From contig MU278356.1 in NCBI GenBank assembly GCA_022385755.1, positions 403,958 through 467,957 of the forward strand: a stretch of 64,000 nt of DNA, read 5' to 3'. This stretch comes from Trametopsis cervina (taxonomy: Eukaryota > Basidiomycota > Agaricomycetes > Polyporales > Irpicaceae). The position numbers were made by a program, and so were the translations under genes. This document shows, in pieces, positions 50,110-61,414 of this stretch (position 1 is the stretch's first letter; every line of letters starts with the position of its first letter). Under the pieces are notes generated by a model that had not been told where the DNA came from, did not search any database, and saw only the letters and a list, made by a program, of their open reading frames with translations.

Positions 50110-52949
50110 TTACAAATTGAGGTGCGGAACATGAGAACTCGATGCGAAAAACTGTGTGCGTTGCATCGACCCCGAGCTACGGTTTTTTGAGTTGGGAAAA
50201 TGAGGCCGATGGCGCTGTGGACGATTGGGAGAATGAGCATATTTTCCCATCAATTTCTTCTTCAGCATTGCTTTTTCTTTACGTTGATCTCTGCGCAATC
50301 GTTGTTGATGAAGAGGGTCTTGTTGCTGCAACAAAGGGTGATTAGATGGACCAGCGTTCGTAGGAGTACGGTCGCCATCTCGGACCGGCATGAGAAGGGG
50401 GGAGATAAGAAGGAGGTTGGCGGCTGATTTTTCCTTCGAGCGTCTCTTACTTGAGGTCTTGGATTTGCTAGTGGTCTTTGGAGTCCCAAGCATATCGTTA
50501 TTCAGCACCGCGATGCTAGCAAAGCGAGTGCTGACGCCGTTATCGGAGGCTGGAGTACTCTCTAGCAAAGTGGTTTCACGAGTGCGACGGAAGGTAGCGA
50601 CTGGAATGCGATCCCAGCGGTTGAGACTTCGCATGTGTGTACCATTGACCGGTGTCTTCGGAGTGGACAACGGGTCTTGGAAAGGATCGTCCGAATCGAA
50701 GGTAGGTTCTGAGTCCAGCATCGAGGCATCTAAGACATCATCCAGCTCGATCACATCGGTCGACGGCGGCTCATCGGAGCCCTGAATAAATGATTGGGCT
50801 CCGGGCTCGTCTGAAGACGTTGCATGGACCGAAGGAAGAGACTGGGGTGTGCCGGAGGGCTGCAAATCATAGCCTTCGGCGTCCTGCAGAAATTCGACGG
50901 TATGAGACACTGAGACGAGACCAGTCAAACTGGACTCACTGTGCTTAGATCCAAACCAGCGACAGTCCTATACAAGAATGTTCTCCCCCGTTTGGCACGC
51001 AGAACCCGAGAACGAGGGAATGGACTAGGAGTGAATGATCCAGTGCCGTCGACGATAGCACGGCGCTCACTAGTGACAGGACTGGTGATAAATTGTCCCA
51101 TGCATGGGGTCGCTGTATGCCTCGAACTACTCCTACTGGACCTCACGTTGTGTACATCTCCAGCGATCTCAATGTCGTCCAGGTCGTCCATCGATATCTT
51201 GCCGGAGAGTATGTCGGCTGGAGTGGGAGCCGGCGAGCAACGCTGGGCGGTCATGGAAGCAAGTGCTATCCGCATCGTTTGGGAAGCATGCAGAGGAGTG
51301 ACAGGAGGGCTTGCGAGACTACCTGGGCTTACGGTGGACTGAGGGTTGACAGTGGATACTGAGCTCGGCCAACGGAACATCAGCATGGCACGAGAGTTGG
51401 GTAGGCCGTCCGAGTCAACAAGTTCGTCTTCAGTTGTTTCTCCATCCGTCTCGACAAGCGCCAGTTCGTCGGAGAGACTGTCTGTCTCATCTTCTCCTGA
51501 CACGGTCATCTCTACGTCTGACTCGGTCGAACCATTGAAGCTCATGTCGCCGTCGAAGGGACCAAAAGGCGAGGGCAGTAGGCCTCCATCAAGACCAAGC
51601 GAGACGCTGTCGAGATCAACACCTATTTCAAACCCGCCAGATATTCTGCGAATTTGTGTTGAAGGATCGACGTCCATCAGCAAAAGCGCATCTTCCTCGT
51701 CAGCGGAGAAAGAATCATCTTCTGTAGCGAAACCTCCGTGAAGAGCTGCAGGCGATACATCCGAATCCGAGTCTCCATCCAGATTGGCAAAGAATACTTC
51801 CGCGTCGAAGGAGGATTCCTCATCATCTTCACTCCAGCCAGAGGGAAGACCGTCGAAAGAAACTCCCAGCTTTCCGTCATCTTCGTCAGCATCGGGCTCT
51901 CTGTCCCCACCTGCCAAAGCTTCCTCTTCAGCATCTACCCCCATAGCCTCATCGTCTTCATCAGCTTCACCATCATCTTCGTCGTCAGCCTCTTCGTCCT
52001 CTTCACTAGAATCATTGCTATCGTCTTCTGTGTCAGAGTCGCCCACGCCAACACTCTTCTTCCGAGGTTTTATCTCCCAGCGATTGTTGGGAGGGTCAGT
52101 GCGACGTTTATGCGAAGGGTCGCTGCCAAAGCCTTCTTTCTTGACACGGGCCTTATCATGTTCCGCTTGTAGGATGAAGCGTTCCTCTTCCTCGAGGTCC
52201 GAACCTGAAGACAAGCCGTCCGAATCAATTTCCGACTCCTCGGAGGAACTGGTGAGCGAGGACGATGACGCAGCAGACATGAATGTCGGGAACTGAACAT
52301 CTTCGTCACTATCGGAAAGTGAGCTGAGAGAGCTCGCGGTTTGAACGGTAGCGCCTCTGCCATGAGACTTCTTCTTGCCGTTGAGCGAGGGGAGGGCCTT
52401 CTTGTTGAGGGGTTTGCTCTGGGATTTGATAACCGCGCTGGCGGAAGATGTTGAGACGAATGGACTTCTTAGGGGAGTCGGATGAGAGTAATCGCTCGTG
52501 CCCGAATGGGTTGCCACCAACGCAGCCTTGGCAGCCTCGCGGGCGGCGACGAGGGCTTTTGGGGGTCGACCTCGACGCTTTGGCACCGGGGAGTCTGATA
52601 TATGCGATATGGTTGCAGAGCGGGGGATGGGGGCTGCGGTATTGCTGTGAGCCACGGCCGCACCGTCCTTGCGAAACTTTGGGGGTACAGTGAGCTTTAT
52701 TTTCAATGAGGGTAATGGGCCACTGGGCTGGGCTCGAAGATCCTTCGGTTGAGAAAAGGTGATGAAAGTAGAGGTAGAGGTGGGAGTAGGAGCTGCATTT
52801 CTGCTTGAGCTGACCGGGGTTCTCCTGTTGTGACAGGTGCATTCGCTCTCGCAGACGGGGCATATGTCGTCGTCGTCGTCGTCGCCGTTTTCGAGGGCGG
52901 AGGTTGGTCGTGCTGACGTGTTTAAGGTATAGGAATGAGGAGACGACAT
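50110..52949 (-). CDS. Large acidic protein with N-terminal Cys cluster, possibly IFH1/CRF1-like
   Basis: Two exons, 50940-52949 and 50110-50883, give 927 residues in one frame. Near the N-terminus lies DICPVCESECTCHN, a compact cluster of four cysteines that could bind zinc. Next come KIKLTVPPKF and KRRGRPPKAL (AT-hook-like GRPPK). The centre is extremely acidic and Ser-rich (EEDEEADDEDDGEADEDDEA) with ESSFDAEVFFANLDGDSDSD. The second exon has SLNRWDRIPVATFRRTRE, then a basic tail with FASSSHVPHLNL at the end. The combination of Cys cluster, GRPPK, acidic stretches and the RWDRIP block reminds me of fungal IFH1/CRF1-type coactivators of ribosomal protein genes. That is a weak recognition; the neutral call is a nuclear regulatory protein. 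Confidence 0.6.
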
Positions 52950-53540
52950 TGAGAGAGTCTGCGGGTTGTTGTGATCTGCGAGTAGACAGTGTCAATGGGA
53001 CACCCGGAGAAAACATGGCAGATATGAACGTAAATGAGCACGCTGACAATACAGCAAAGGAATCGATGGAGAGTTGATATCTAGTCTTACGACTAAGACC
53101 GCTGCAGTGCTAGCAACGCAAAGAAGTTCCGACGGCAGAGCAGAACGAGAAAGGAGGCACACGCACTCTGCACGGAAGTCTTTTTTGGCATGATTTGAGA
53201 TTAATGAACATCTGTTGTGTCGGAGCAAATCCAGGATTGCGTGGGTTGTGAGGCCTGCTGTGGCCACAGCAAGCGAGGGTCGGGAAGTGGGTGGGGGCGA
53301 GAAAGAGCTCTGGGGGGAGACTCGAAGTCGCTGCGAGTTGGAGGTCAGGCAACAGCGGGCGCTACTTCATTCCCTCCCGACTCAAATGATTTTCGCCTCC
53401 GAAGCCGCCTTCCTTTTTGGGACAGACCCAGCTCTCGCCGTCAGTCCTCACCCTCGTGTCTGCATCCACCTCTCTCCTCCTCCATCAATCAGATTAACAC
53501 CCGAAACACTCGCCAGTAGCTGGCAGCAGTGTCTAGCGCA
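52950..53540. promoter_or_regulatory. Divergent promoter between the acidic protein gene and BFR2
   Basis: 590 bp between two divergent start codons. The right half is pyrimidine-rich, as expected for a leader. No specific site is recognised. Confidence 0.45.
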
Positions 53541-55234
53541 ATGTCTGCCCGTACGTACCCATTCTCATTGCATTTCGCGGCACTGACCTCTGCGGGCAGG
53601 ACTCTCTCTCGCGCAGCAAATTGCCCAGCTCTCCCAAGCCGCCCCTGCAGGTATTTTCCGTTTCTGCCCTCCCCTCGTGTCAGACTTGCTCACGAGAGCC
53701 GGTCACAAGACTTGGACCCAGACGCACTTCATCCTCCTGCATCTCCGTCCGGCAGCGATTCTCACGAATTCAATTCCGCGGCCAGAGAACACTATATCGA
53801 TGTTGGGTGAGCCCCCTTTCCCCCAGTCTATCGATCTCATCAATTCATCGCTTCCCGATAGTCCGTCTGTAATACGCAGGCACAATGCTGCCCTATCGGA
53901 CCCCAAATACACTGGCACCCGTGTCTCGCGCAAGAACATTGACAGGGAAGGCAGCAGTTCCAGCGATGAGGAAGAGAGCGAAGACATTGGTGACGCTATG
54001 TCCGCCACTGACAAAGATATCTCTCCAGAGCACTGGAGCGCGGATGGCGCTGTGCAGCCGATGGAGTCCCAAAATAACAATGTCTTACATCCGCCCACGT
54101 TCTCTGGTGTGCGTGAGGAACACACGCCGCATCCGCAAGTTGCTCAAACGTCTGACCTGGCCTCTGCTCTGCGCGCCACACGGGAGCAGGACCGGAAGAA
54201 GGGCAAGGCAGTCGCGCGCCAGATAGTGAGTGGTCGTGTGCCGCCGGCGCATGAGCTCGTCTCATTTTCCTCTGACTCTAGACTCTATGGGACATGCTAC
54301 TTGATGCTCGCATCCGTGTTCAAAAGGCAGTCACAGCCGTGAACGAATTGCCGGTATGTCGGTCGCTATCAAACGCTGTCGCAGCTAACCCCTGGTATTT
54401 GGGTACCCATGCAGCTGACGTCTGCCTCGGCGGATCCATCGATCGAACCGGGCCTTAATCAGCTGCTCGAAGAAGGTCTGGCTCTCTCTGAGGATATCTT
54501 TACGTTGCAAGAGGTCGGTCGCACGCGACAATGCATTCTATCTGCGTTAACGTGTTCATAACATTCAGGGGCTATTACGTACAGATATTACCTCACTTCC
54601 GCCGCGTAAACGCGCGAAAAAGACACACAGCGACGAACGCGTTCACGGTGACGAGTTGCAAATTTTATCTTGGAATGCCTCGCAGCTCGAAGCAGCATTC
54701 CATCCGCATCTCGTTCAAACTCTTTCAAAGTGGTCAGCGAAGATTCAGGCGGTTGCTCCGAGTGTACTTCTACCCAGCAATCGCACGTCTTTCAAGAATC
54801 CGACGGCCCAGGGAGCCGGTCCAGGTATCGTGGAAGTAATCGATGCTGTCTTGACATCGGATACACACAAGTACCTTACACGCACTCGACGCAAGGTAAT
54901 CGAAGATGATGAGGGCCCAGCCAGTGACAACAGCGCCGAAGTTATCCAGATATTCGACGACACAGATTTTTACCAACAGCTGCTCAGAGATGTAATTGAA
55001 TTGCGGGGAGCCGAAGCTGGTGATTCGGTTGGTGAGCAGGAGTGGATGCGCAGGCAGAAGATGTCCAAGGCAAAGCGTAGGAAAATAATCGATACGAAGG
55101 CCAGCAAAGGGAGAAAATTGCGCTATCAGATTCATGAAAAGTTGCAGAACTTCATGGTTCCCATCATAACATTGCGTGGAGCATGGCATGATGAGCAAGT
55201 TGATGAGCTATTTTCTTCCTTGCTTAATAGTTGA
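53541..55234 (+). CDS. BFR2: BFR2 / AATF (TRAUB-domain) ribosome biogenesis factor
   Basis: A nucleolar factor for early 40S subunit assembly (SSU processome); the animal relative is AATF/Che-1. The start at 53541 has only ten bases before the first intron; joined, it reads MSARLSLAQQIAQLSQAAPA. Next are the family signatures SAAREHYIDVG, SDPKYTGTRVSRKNI, a long acidic stretch (SSSSDEEESEDIGDAM), a helix ending RKKGKAVARQ, and LWDMLLDARIRVQKAVTAVN across an intron near 54230. The C-terminal TRAUB domain is clear: DTDFYQQLLRDVIELRGAE, KASKGRKLRYQIHEKLQNFM and AWHDEQVDELFSSLLNS at 55234. At least six introns are present. It is the last intact gene before the transposon-rich end. Confidence 0.92.
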
Positions 55235-56763
55235 TAGCATTGTGTATGCCTAGTGATTGCAAAGCAGCTTGAGCATAAAGTCAAGTTCTTGAGATATCTA
55301 AGCCACAGGTTATACTGCATCAGGAAACAGATTGAAGTTTAAGTAGATGTGAGTGTCATTGCACATCTGTGATAGCTGTGGCAGAAATGTCTACAGCAAT
55401 GTACACTGCTAACTGGCACTCTGGTGATCACCAACTGAGCTGGGATCAGTAATGTTTCAGTAGTGGAACACAGTAAATAGTGCCAGCATTACGTGAGGAC
55501 CACCAGAAACATGAACTAACATTGTTGCAATATCATCTACCCCTCTGAATTACCAGAGACCAGTTGTCTGAGAAGCAGGTGTGCATTACCATATTATTGT
55601 AAAATACACACTGATGATAGATCTATAGCTATTGTATGTCATGGAGACTGAGTCACGTGACTAAAAGGAATCACTCTAGAACTCAAGACACCAGAAGGTG
55701 TAATCCTTTATTCAAGGATAACAGCTAGTAAGCTGTGCACAAATCTAGCCCAGTAAAGACCAAGTGATATTAGTAAGTAATTATAACATACAAGTAAGTA
55801 ACTAAAGGCTTACCTAGCCCAGTAAAGACCAAGAGGTCGAGATGAGGGCTAGAAGCGAAGGAGGCCGGGTATTTTATACTACTGGAGGCTGCGCACGGAC
55901 CACTTTAAGGTAGGACAATAAGGACAAATAGGACGTGGCAGCAAGACAATAGGACAATAGTGTGGTGCGACAATAGAAACAGAAACAATAGAAAGAACAA
56001 TAGACAAGGGGGACAATAGGAACGGTGCCACTCTGGGCGTAATTACAAATACCAAGCCTAAGTCATAGACCAATGGACCGGGAGTCCAATGGGTCGGGGA
56101 AGAGAGGAGTCCGAGGTTTGGGAAGGATCTGGGAGCCATGCAAAGTTGCAGGGCCAGTGATGTCGCTATCAGTTCGGGTCAAGCGAGAAGCGCGAGTGCG
56201 CGTGCATGTGCAAGTCATGTGGTCGTGCAGGTCATGAGACTGTGTCGACGAGTCACGTGATTGCGAAGACGTGTAGGATGCACCAAAATAAAAGAAAAGA
56301 AATCAAATAAATTGGGTGCTACATGTATAACCATGACATCATATATATTACATAGTAATAGTACTCTTTTTATTACTAGTCATAATCAGAAAAGGAGTTC
56401 TTTTCGAATTACCTTGTATGGTATGCCCATCAATGTGCTCAGGCCATGCGCTGCTGGTTCATCTTTTCACGCGCGAACGCGTAAAAGTGGGCAACTATAA
56501 ACGACACGAGAGGTGTCTCAGCTGCGCTGCGTGATGAGTGTGAATAACTGATATTAGCGTACCTATAAACGACACGAGAGGTGTCTGGTACAATACATGA
56601 GCATGTGTACAAGTAATATATATATGAGTGAATGTACCTCAGCTGCGCTGCGCGATGAGCGTGAACAATTGAGGGAAAAAGAGAAAAGTGAAAGCGGTCA
56701 CGCAAGCAACCTGGGCGAGGGGCTGTGCTCGCACCTGTGGCCCGAAAAGGCAACTACTGAGGG
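55235..56763. other. AT-rich transposon-derived sequence with short repeats
   Basis: No gene is supported. The 20-mer CTAGCCCAGTAAAGACCAAG occurs near 55745 and again near 55813. Direct repeats lie at 56495-56652 (separate entry). On the minus strand this interval lies downstream of the Copia RNase H fragment, so part of it may be a degraded long terminal repeat; I could not find paired LTR ends. Confidence 0.45.
56495..56652. repeat. LTR-like promoter repeats beside the Copia fragment
   Basis: The 24-bp block beginning CTATAAACGACACGAG occurs at 56495-56518 and 56563-56586, period 68. The block CTCAGCTGCGCTGCG occurs at 56517-56531 and 56638-56652, each followed by a GATGAG-GTGAA segment. 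Internal direct repeats of this kind are common in retrotransposon U3 regions; that role is inference. Confidence 0.6.
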
Positions 56764-57317
56764 TCAGCCATTTCTGACACTCCCACTCGAGTATAGACAG
56801 AGTCCCATTGCCTTTGTGAACTTCCAGTGCTTGTCGTGAGAGAGCAACTTGGTGAGGATGTCCACGACCATGTCATTAGTTGACACATATCGCACGATCG
56901 CTAATCCCTTGGCCACGAGATCATCTCGAATGAAGTGATACTTTTGCTGGATGTGCTTGCTTTGTGCGCAAAATTGAGGGTCCTTTGAGAGAACGATTGC
57001 GGCTTGGTTATCGCATTTTAACTCTGTTGGCATTTTCTGTGGGTACCCAATCTCCGCAAAGAAAATGCAAAGCCATACCAGGTTTTGGCCTGCATTGCTG
57101 AGTCCAACATATTCAGACTCAGTCGATGATAGCGCAACTAATATCTGTCGCTTGCTTGCCCAGGATATGGCACTGCAGTTGCTGATGAAAACAAACCCAG
57201 AGGTAGATCGTGAGGTGTCCGGGTCACCTGACCAGTCTGCGTCCGAGAATCCGTGGAATTGCATGTTCATGGAGACATCTGAACCGTCAAACCGAAGCTC
57301 CATCTTGATAGTGGCTT
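56764..57317 (-). pseudogene. Ty1/Copia polyprotein remnant, RNase H domain
   Basis: The minus-strand frame carries the C-terminal RNase H domain of a Copia polyprotein: GFSDADWSGDPDTSRSTSGF with the first catalytic Asp, then SWASKRQILVALSSTESEYV with the catalytic Glu, CDNQAAIVLSKDPQF with the next Asp, and the QKYHFIRDDLV to VVDILTKLL tail that ends such polyproteins. The upstream gag, integrase and reverse transcriptase are missing: at 57318 the frame passes straight into repeat unit A. The remaining frame is open, so truncation rather than point decay removed the element's function. Confidence 0.88.
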
Positions 57318-58728
57318 TTACGATTCCTGAGGTACAAAGAAAAGAATCGTTCCAGGAACATCTGGGACATTGGGGTTCTGCGACATGTGACAGATTTTGT
57401 TCACAATGCGTGGGAATTTTATTTGAATACACTTTTATAAGCATCTTTTGTTACCATATTGTGTGCTTTTGATGGCATTAGTAGCAGTTATTGACCCATT
57501 ACCATTTTGTATAGTTGAGTGCTTATTTGAGACTACCAAACTTCCTCAATTTTTACAGCCTCCCCATTTCAAAGTTTCCCAGCAATTTACATATCAACAT
57601 GTAGCCATGACATTGGGCTACACTGTCGTCACATTTGCTAAGATAGACCCATTACACTTTCAACTGCATCACGTGGACAGGTGTGACGGCGCTGAAGGCC
57701 TTTTGGCGCATACCAAAGATTAATTAATACAAACCTTGCACTGGCTCTCACTCAAATTCTAGCTTGACCAGAGGGTAGCATGCTACGTGCTCTAGAGCCG
57801 TATTGAAGTAGTTTTTGAACGCGGATCATGGCTGCTGGGCTATTATCGAATTGGGGTGCGACGCCAGGGCGCCTACTAAATAAAAGATTGTATTACATTT
57901 TTGCACAGCTACAACAACTACAGTACTAATTCGATAGCCTACTTGAAGCCAGAGATAACATCGGCTGCCGCGCAGAGACCAAAGCTGCACATGACCGTCA
58001 CACTGTGACTATAGTAGTCGTAAGTGTAATGGGTCTATCTTAAGGAAATTATGCAAGACTGAGAACTGGAGATGGAAAACACATATGCTCTTTTTGGGGA
58101 AATAAGCGCCCAACTTTGATGGGCTTCGGTTTGGCTTATAAAACACTTCTAACAAAGAATCCCCTTCATTTCACATGTATTCTATGCCTTAGTGTTATTT
58201 TATAGACCTGAAGTAATAGCTTTGTCGATGTTTTTTGAGTATTTTGTGTTTTCTGGGCTTAATAATGCAACTACAGCAAAGTCGTGCACAGTGGAAGGAT
58301 CGGATTAAATAAGTGCGCACCTTCCATTTTGGGCAGATAAACTCCCACAGCCTGTCTTCACCTTTATATGTATGCCCTTCACTTAATACATAGCATATGA
58401 GGGATGAGCGACATCTCAGTTGTATGCTAATATGTGTTAAACAATATATTCTGATTTTAGCATATTTTTCCGCATTTTATTGGGCTCTGTATGAAGCATT
58501 TTGTGCAATTTCCTTCAAAAGAATGCAATTTGCGGGCTCACGTGACCGTGAGAAAGTCAGGTGACCGGGCGAAAGGGGGCTTTCAAGCATTCCAGAATTT
58601 CTGGCGATTTTTCCAGATTGTCCCAGATTTTATTGGAGGCTCTACAGCTGATTTTAACGAAAACAGCCCAAAAAAGTGCCAAATAAAGCCAAACAAAGAC
58701 TTGGGTGAGCAGGCCGGCAAGCGGCAGG
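57318..58728 (+). mobile_element. Repeat unit A, forward copy 1 (interrupted by a MITE)
   Basis: Begins at the 14-mer TTACGATTCCTGAG (57318-57331). It includes GATGGCATTAGTAGCAGTTA near 57470, the MITE at 57642-58040, CCAACTTTGATGGGCTTCGG near 58110, and ends at GCAAGCGGCAGG before unit B. It is matched in reverse at 60251-61239 and in forward at 63444 to the window end. No intact coding frame; one shared frame near 57475 is kept at 63600 but lacks family features. Confidence 0.8.
57642..58040. mobile_element. MITE-like element, 399 bp, with TAA target duplication
   Basis: Inverted ends GATAGACCCATTACACTT (left) and its reverse complement at the right, perfect over 18 bp, flanked by TAA on both sides. 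Subterminal GTGTGACGG and CCGTCACAC are also inverted. The insertion interrupts unit A; the related copy at about 63760 has an uninterrupted CTAAGGAAAC at the same point, an empty site. A 3-bp TAA duplication fits the PIF/Harbinger superfamily; that assignment is inference, as no transposase is encoded. Confidence 0.8.
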
Positions 58729-60080
58729 TTACAATTCCTGAGGCCTTGATATGTTTTAAAATATTTGCACTATATTAAGCAACTGTTTCTGATTAGAAAA
58801 CAGCAACTTTTTTGTTTGTTATGGATAAAAACAATTTGATAGTGAAAAAACACTTTATATAATGTGCTACCCACTATTAAAGTAACTTGAAAGGTCACAT
58901 AACTATAATCATACACTAAAAAGACTCATAAAGGACTTTGAAGACTTGAAATTTATGATAATTTTTTGAATTCAATTGAAGACTTTACAGTCAATTTATA
59001 GACTGTGGGAAAAGGACTTCCCAATGTGGAAAATGTGCACTTATGTAATCTAATGTTACTACTACAAACAGCTTTGCTGTAGCTATATTATTAAGCTCAG
59101 AAGATGCAAAACATGGCCAAAACATCGGATTTTAAGAGTGTCATGGCTTCAGAAGTACAAATGAAGATGTATGAATGGCTCTATAGGCTGTGCAAAATTT
59201 AATGTGATTTTTTTCGGATTTTTCTGCATTTTATTTGGGGCACTACAGTCAAATTATTGACCGTGGGAAAACGACTTCCCAATGAGGAAAACGTCCGCTT
59301 AGCTAATCTGATGGCATCACTACAAAGAGTTTTGCTGTAGCTGCATTATTGAGCTCAGAAAGTGCAAAATACTGCCAAAACATCGAAATTGCAAGCCATA
59401 TTTCCGCATTTGGGCAAGTTTATTTCAGCCCTAGAGACTTCAATTCTCAAGCAATACTGTTAGTGTTGATTCTAACAGTGTGTACTATACCATGGGTACC
59501 TCCTGGAGGGGTCGAATATGAGCGCCTAATTTGGTAAGTAATCATTACTTATCCAGTAACAGATGCTACTTACTCTATATACTTACTTAGTAACTACTAG
59601 TTACTTGTGTATACACTCTTACTTACTTCATAACCATCTTTACTTACTTAGTAACTATCCTTGATGACTGTGTAACAATATCTACTTACTTGGTAACTAC
59701 CCATACTTACCTGGTAACAATCTCTATATACTTGATAATAACTTTCAGTTACTCAGTTACAGTGTAACAAGTGTTGCTTACTCTTTAGCATAGACTGATT
59801 TGATATTCACTAGTTGATAACATCTCTTACTCACCTAGTAACAATCTTTAATTATCTGATAACAATGCTTACTTATATGGTAACAACTATTGCTTACTTG
59901 GTAGCAAATCCTACTTACTCTACAACAACTCCTTATTACTAGTTCAATAATGTTTTGTTATCTGATAACAACGTTTGGTAACTCAGTTACAAACCTATAC
60001 TTACACTCTATAATAAACCTCTGTTCTCTCTACTTACCCCATCACATAGTCAATCTAAAGTGTATAGCAGTATTACATGG
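58729..60080 (+). mobile_element. Repeat unit B, forward copy
   Basis: Begins with TTACAATTCCTGAG (58729-58742). It contains inverted echoes of its counterpart at 61415-62444, including AACAATTTGATAGTGAAAAA near 58830, two copies of the CTGTAGC/ATTATTAAGCTCAG motif, and the TTACTTGGTAAC-type tract from 59530. AT-rich and non-coding. Confidence 0.75.
59530..60070 (+). repeat. Degenerate TTACTTGGTAACAA tandem tract
   Basis: Dozens of imperfect units based on CTTACTTAGTAACTA or TACTTGGTAACAA fill about 540 bp. An opposite-oriented counterpart lies at 61440-61640 (GAGTAAGTAAGAGTTGTTA type). Spacing between units is irregular, roughly 20-30 bp. Confidence 0.75.
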
Positions 60081-60250
60081 TCTGGTAGTGTAGTGGTTAA
60101 GTGCTCTGTTTTATTTATGGCCGGCCTAGGATTCAAATCCTGCTGGTGCCAATTTATGACTCATCAAGCTTATCCTGCCCACCACTGAAGCGCTGAAATC
60201 CCGGCGCTTCAGTGGTGGGTGGAATAAGCACTCTTACAAGGTGCCCAGTG
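60081..60250 (+). mobile_element. tRNA-derived SINE-like unit, forward
   Basis: An RNA polymerase III box A, TAGTGTAGTGG, lies at 60086-60096 and a box B-like GATTCAAATCC at 60130-60140, at tRNA-like spacing. No acceptor stem closes, so it is not a functional tRNA gene. The body continues TTTATGACTCATCAAGCTTA and CACTCTTACAAGGTG and contains a perfect 16-bp hairpin at 60178-60219. It is matched in the opposite orientation at 61240-61414. Confidence 0.7.
60178..60219. repeat. Perfect 16-bp inverted repeat (hairpin)
   Basis: CCCACCACTGAAGCGC and its reverse complement flank a 10-nt loop, TGAAATCCCG. The stem is GC-rich in an AT-rich setting and sits in the SINE-like body; the opposite copy has a weaker, diverged version. 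Confidence 0.85.
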
Positions 60251-61239
60251 GCCTTCAGCGGCATTTATTTGGCCTTATTTGGCCCTTTTTGGGGCTGTTT
60301 TCGCTAAAATCAGCTGTAGATCCTTAAATAAAAATGGAAAAAATCTGGAAAAATCGCCAGAAATTCTGGAAGGCCTGGAAACCCCCTCTCATACAGTCAC
60401 GTGATCTTCCCACGGTCATCTGACTTCGTAAATCACGTTTTTTTCCTGGAAATTGTGCAAAATGCTACATACAGAGCTCAATAAAATGCGGAAAAATGCG
60501 CTAAAATCAGAATATATTATGCAATGCACATTGGCATACACCTGAGATGTCACTTGGCCCTCATATGCTATGTATTAAGCGAAGGGCATATATATAAAGG
60601 TGAAGACAGGCCGTGGGAGTTTACCTTCCCAAAATAGAAGGTGTGCGCTTATCTGATCTGATCCTCCCACCATGCACAGCCTTGCTGTAGCTGCATTATT
60701 AAGCTCAGAAAACATAAAATAGCTGAAAAACATCAACCATGAAATTGCTTTAGGTCTATAAAACAGCACTGAGGCATAGAATACACTTCAAATAAGAGGG
60801 GCTCTTAGCTAGAAGTGTTTTATGGGCCAAACCGAGGCCCATCAAAGTTGGGCGCTTATTTCCCAAAAAGGGCATATGTGTTTCTCATCTTCTGCTCTCA
60901 ATTCTGCATGGTTTCCTTGATAAAGGCAACCACAGTGTAGCCTAATGTCATGGCTACATGTGAATATACAAATTACTGGGAAACCTTGGGATGGGGAGGC
61001 TGTAAAAATCAAGGAAGTTTTGTAATCCCCAATAAGCGCTCAACTACACAAAATGGTAATGGGTCAATAACTGCTTCTAATGCCATCAAAAGTATACAAT
61101 ATGGTAACAAAACATGCTTATAAAAGTGTATTCAAACAAAAATTCCCACGCATTGGGGACAAAACAGTCGATGTCGCAAAACCCCAATGTGCCAGACGTT
61201 ACTGGAACGATTCTTTTCTTCGTACCTCAGGAATCGTAA
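60251..61239 (-). mobile_element. Repeat unit A, reverse copy
   Basis: Reverse complement of 57318-58700 without the MITE. Landmarks include CCCATCAAAGTTGGGCGCTT near 60838, AACTGCTTCTAATGCCATCA near 61068, and the closing CTCAGGAATCGTAA at 61226-61239. Together with the forward copy it makes a long imperfect inverted repeat. Confidence 0.8.
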
Positions 61240-61414
61240 CCGCAGAGGGCTGCCGGACACTTATAAGGGTGCTTATGCCCCCCACTGTCAGAGCACTGAC
61301 TTCCTAGCCCTCCTGCGGTGGGCAGGATAAGTCTAATGAGTCATAAAATGCAGCTAGCAGGATTTGAACCCCAGGCCAGCCACAGACAAAATAGAGCACT
61401 TAACCACTACACTA
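61240..61414 (-). mobile_element. tRNA-derived SINE-like unit, reverse
   Basis: On the minus strand, box A TAGTGTAGTGG lies at 61404-61414 and a perfect-consensus box B GGTTCAAATCC at 61360-61370. The body shares TTTATGACTCATTAGACTTA and a CCTTATAAG segment with the forward unit. It abuts the end of unit A at the 14-bp junction motif. Confidence 0.7.

Noticed and set aside
57448..57723. Conserved frame shared by two copies of unit A (MALVAVIDPLPFC...)
   Set aside because: The two copies are recent duplicates, so shared frame is expected; the MITE interrupts one copy and no protein family is recognisable.
60081..60150. Functional tRNA gene
   Set aside because: Boxes A and B are present, but no acceptor or anticodon stem closes and the 3' body is shared with the reverse copy, so a tRNA-derived repeat is the better reading.
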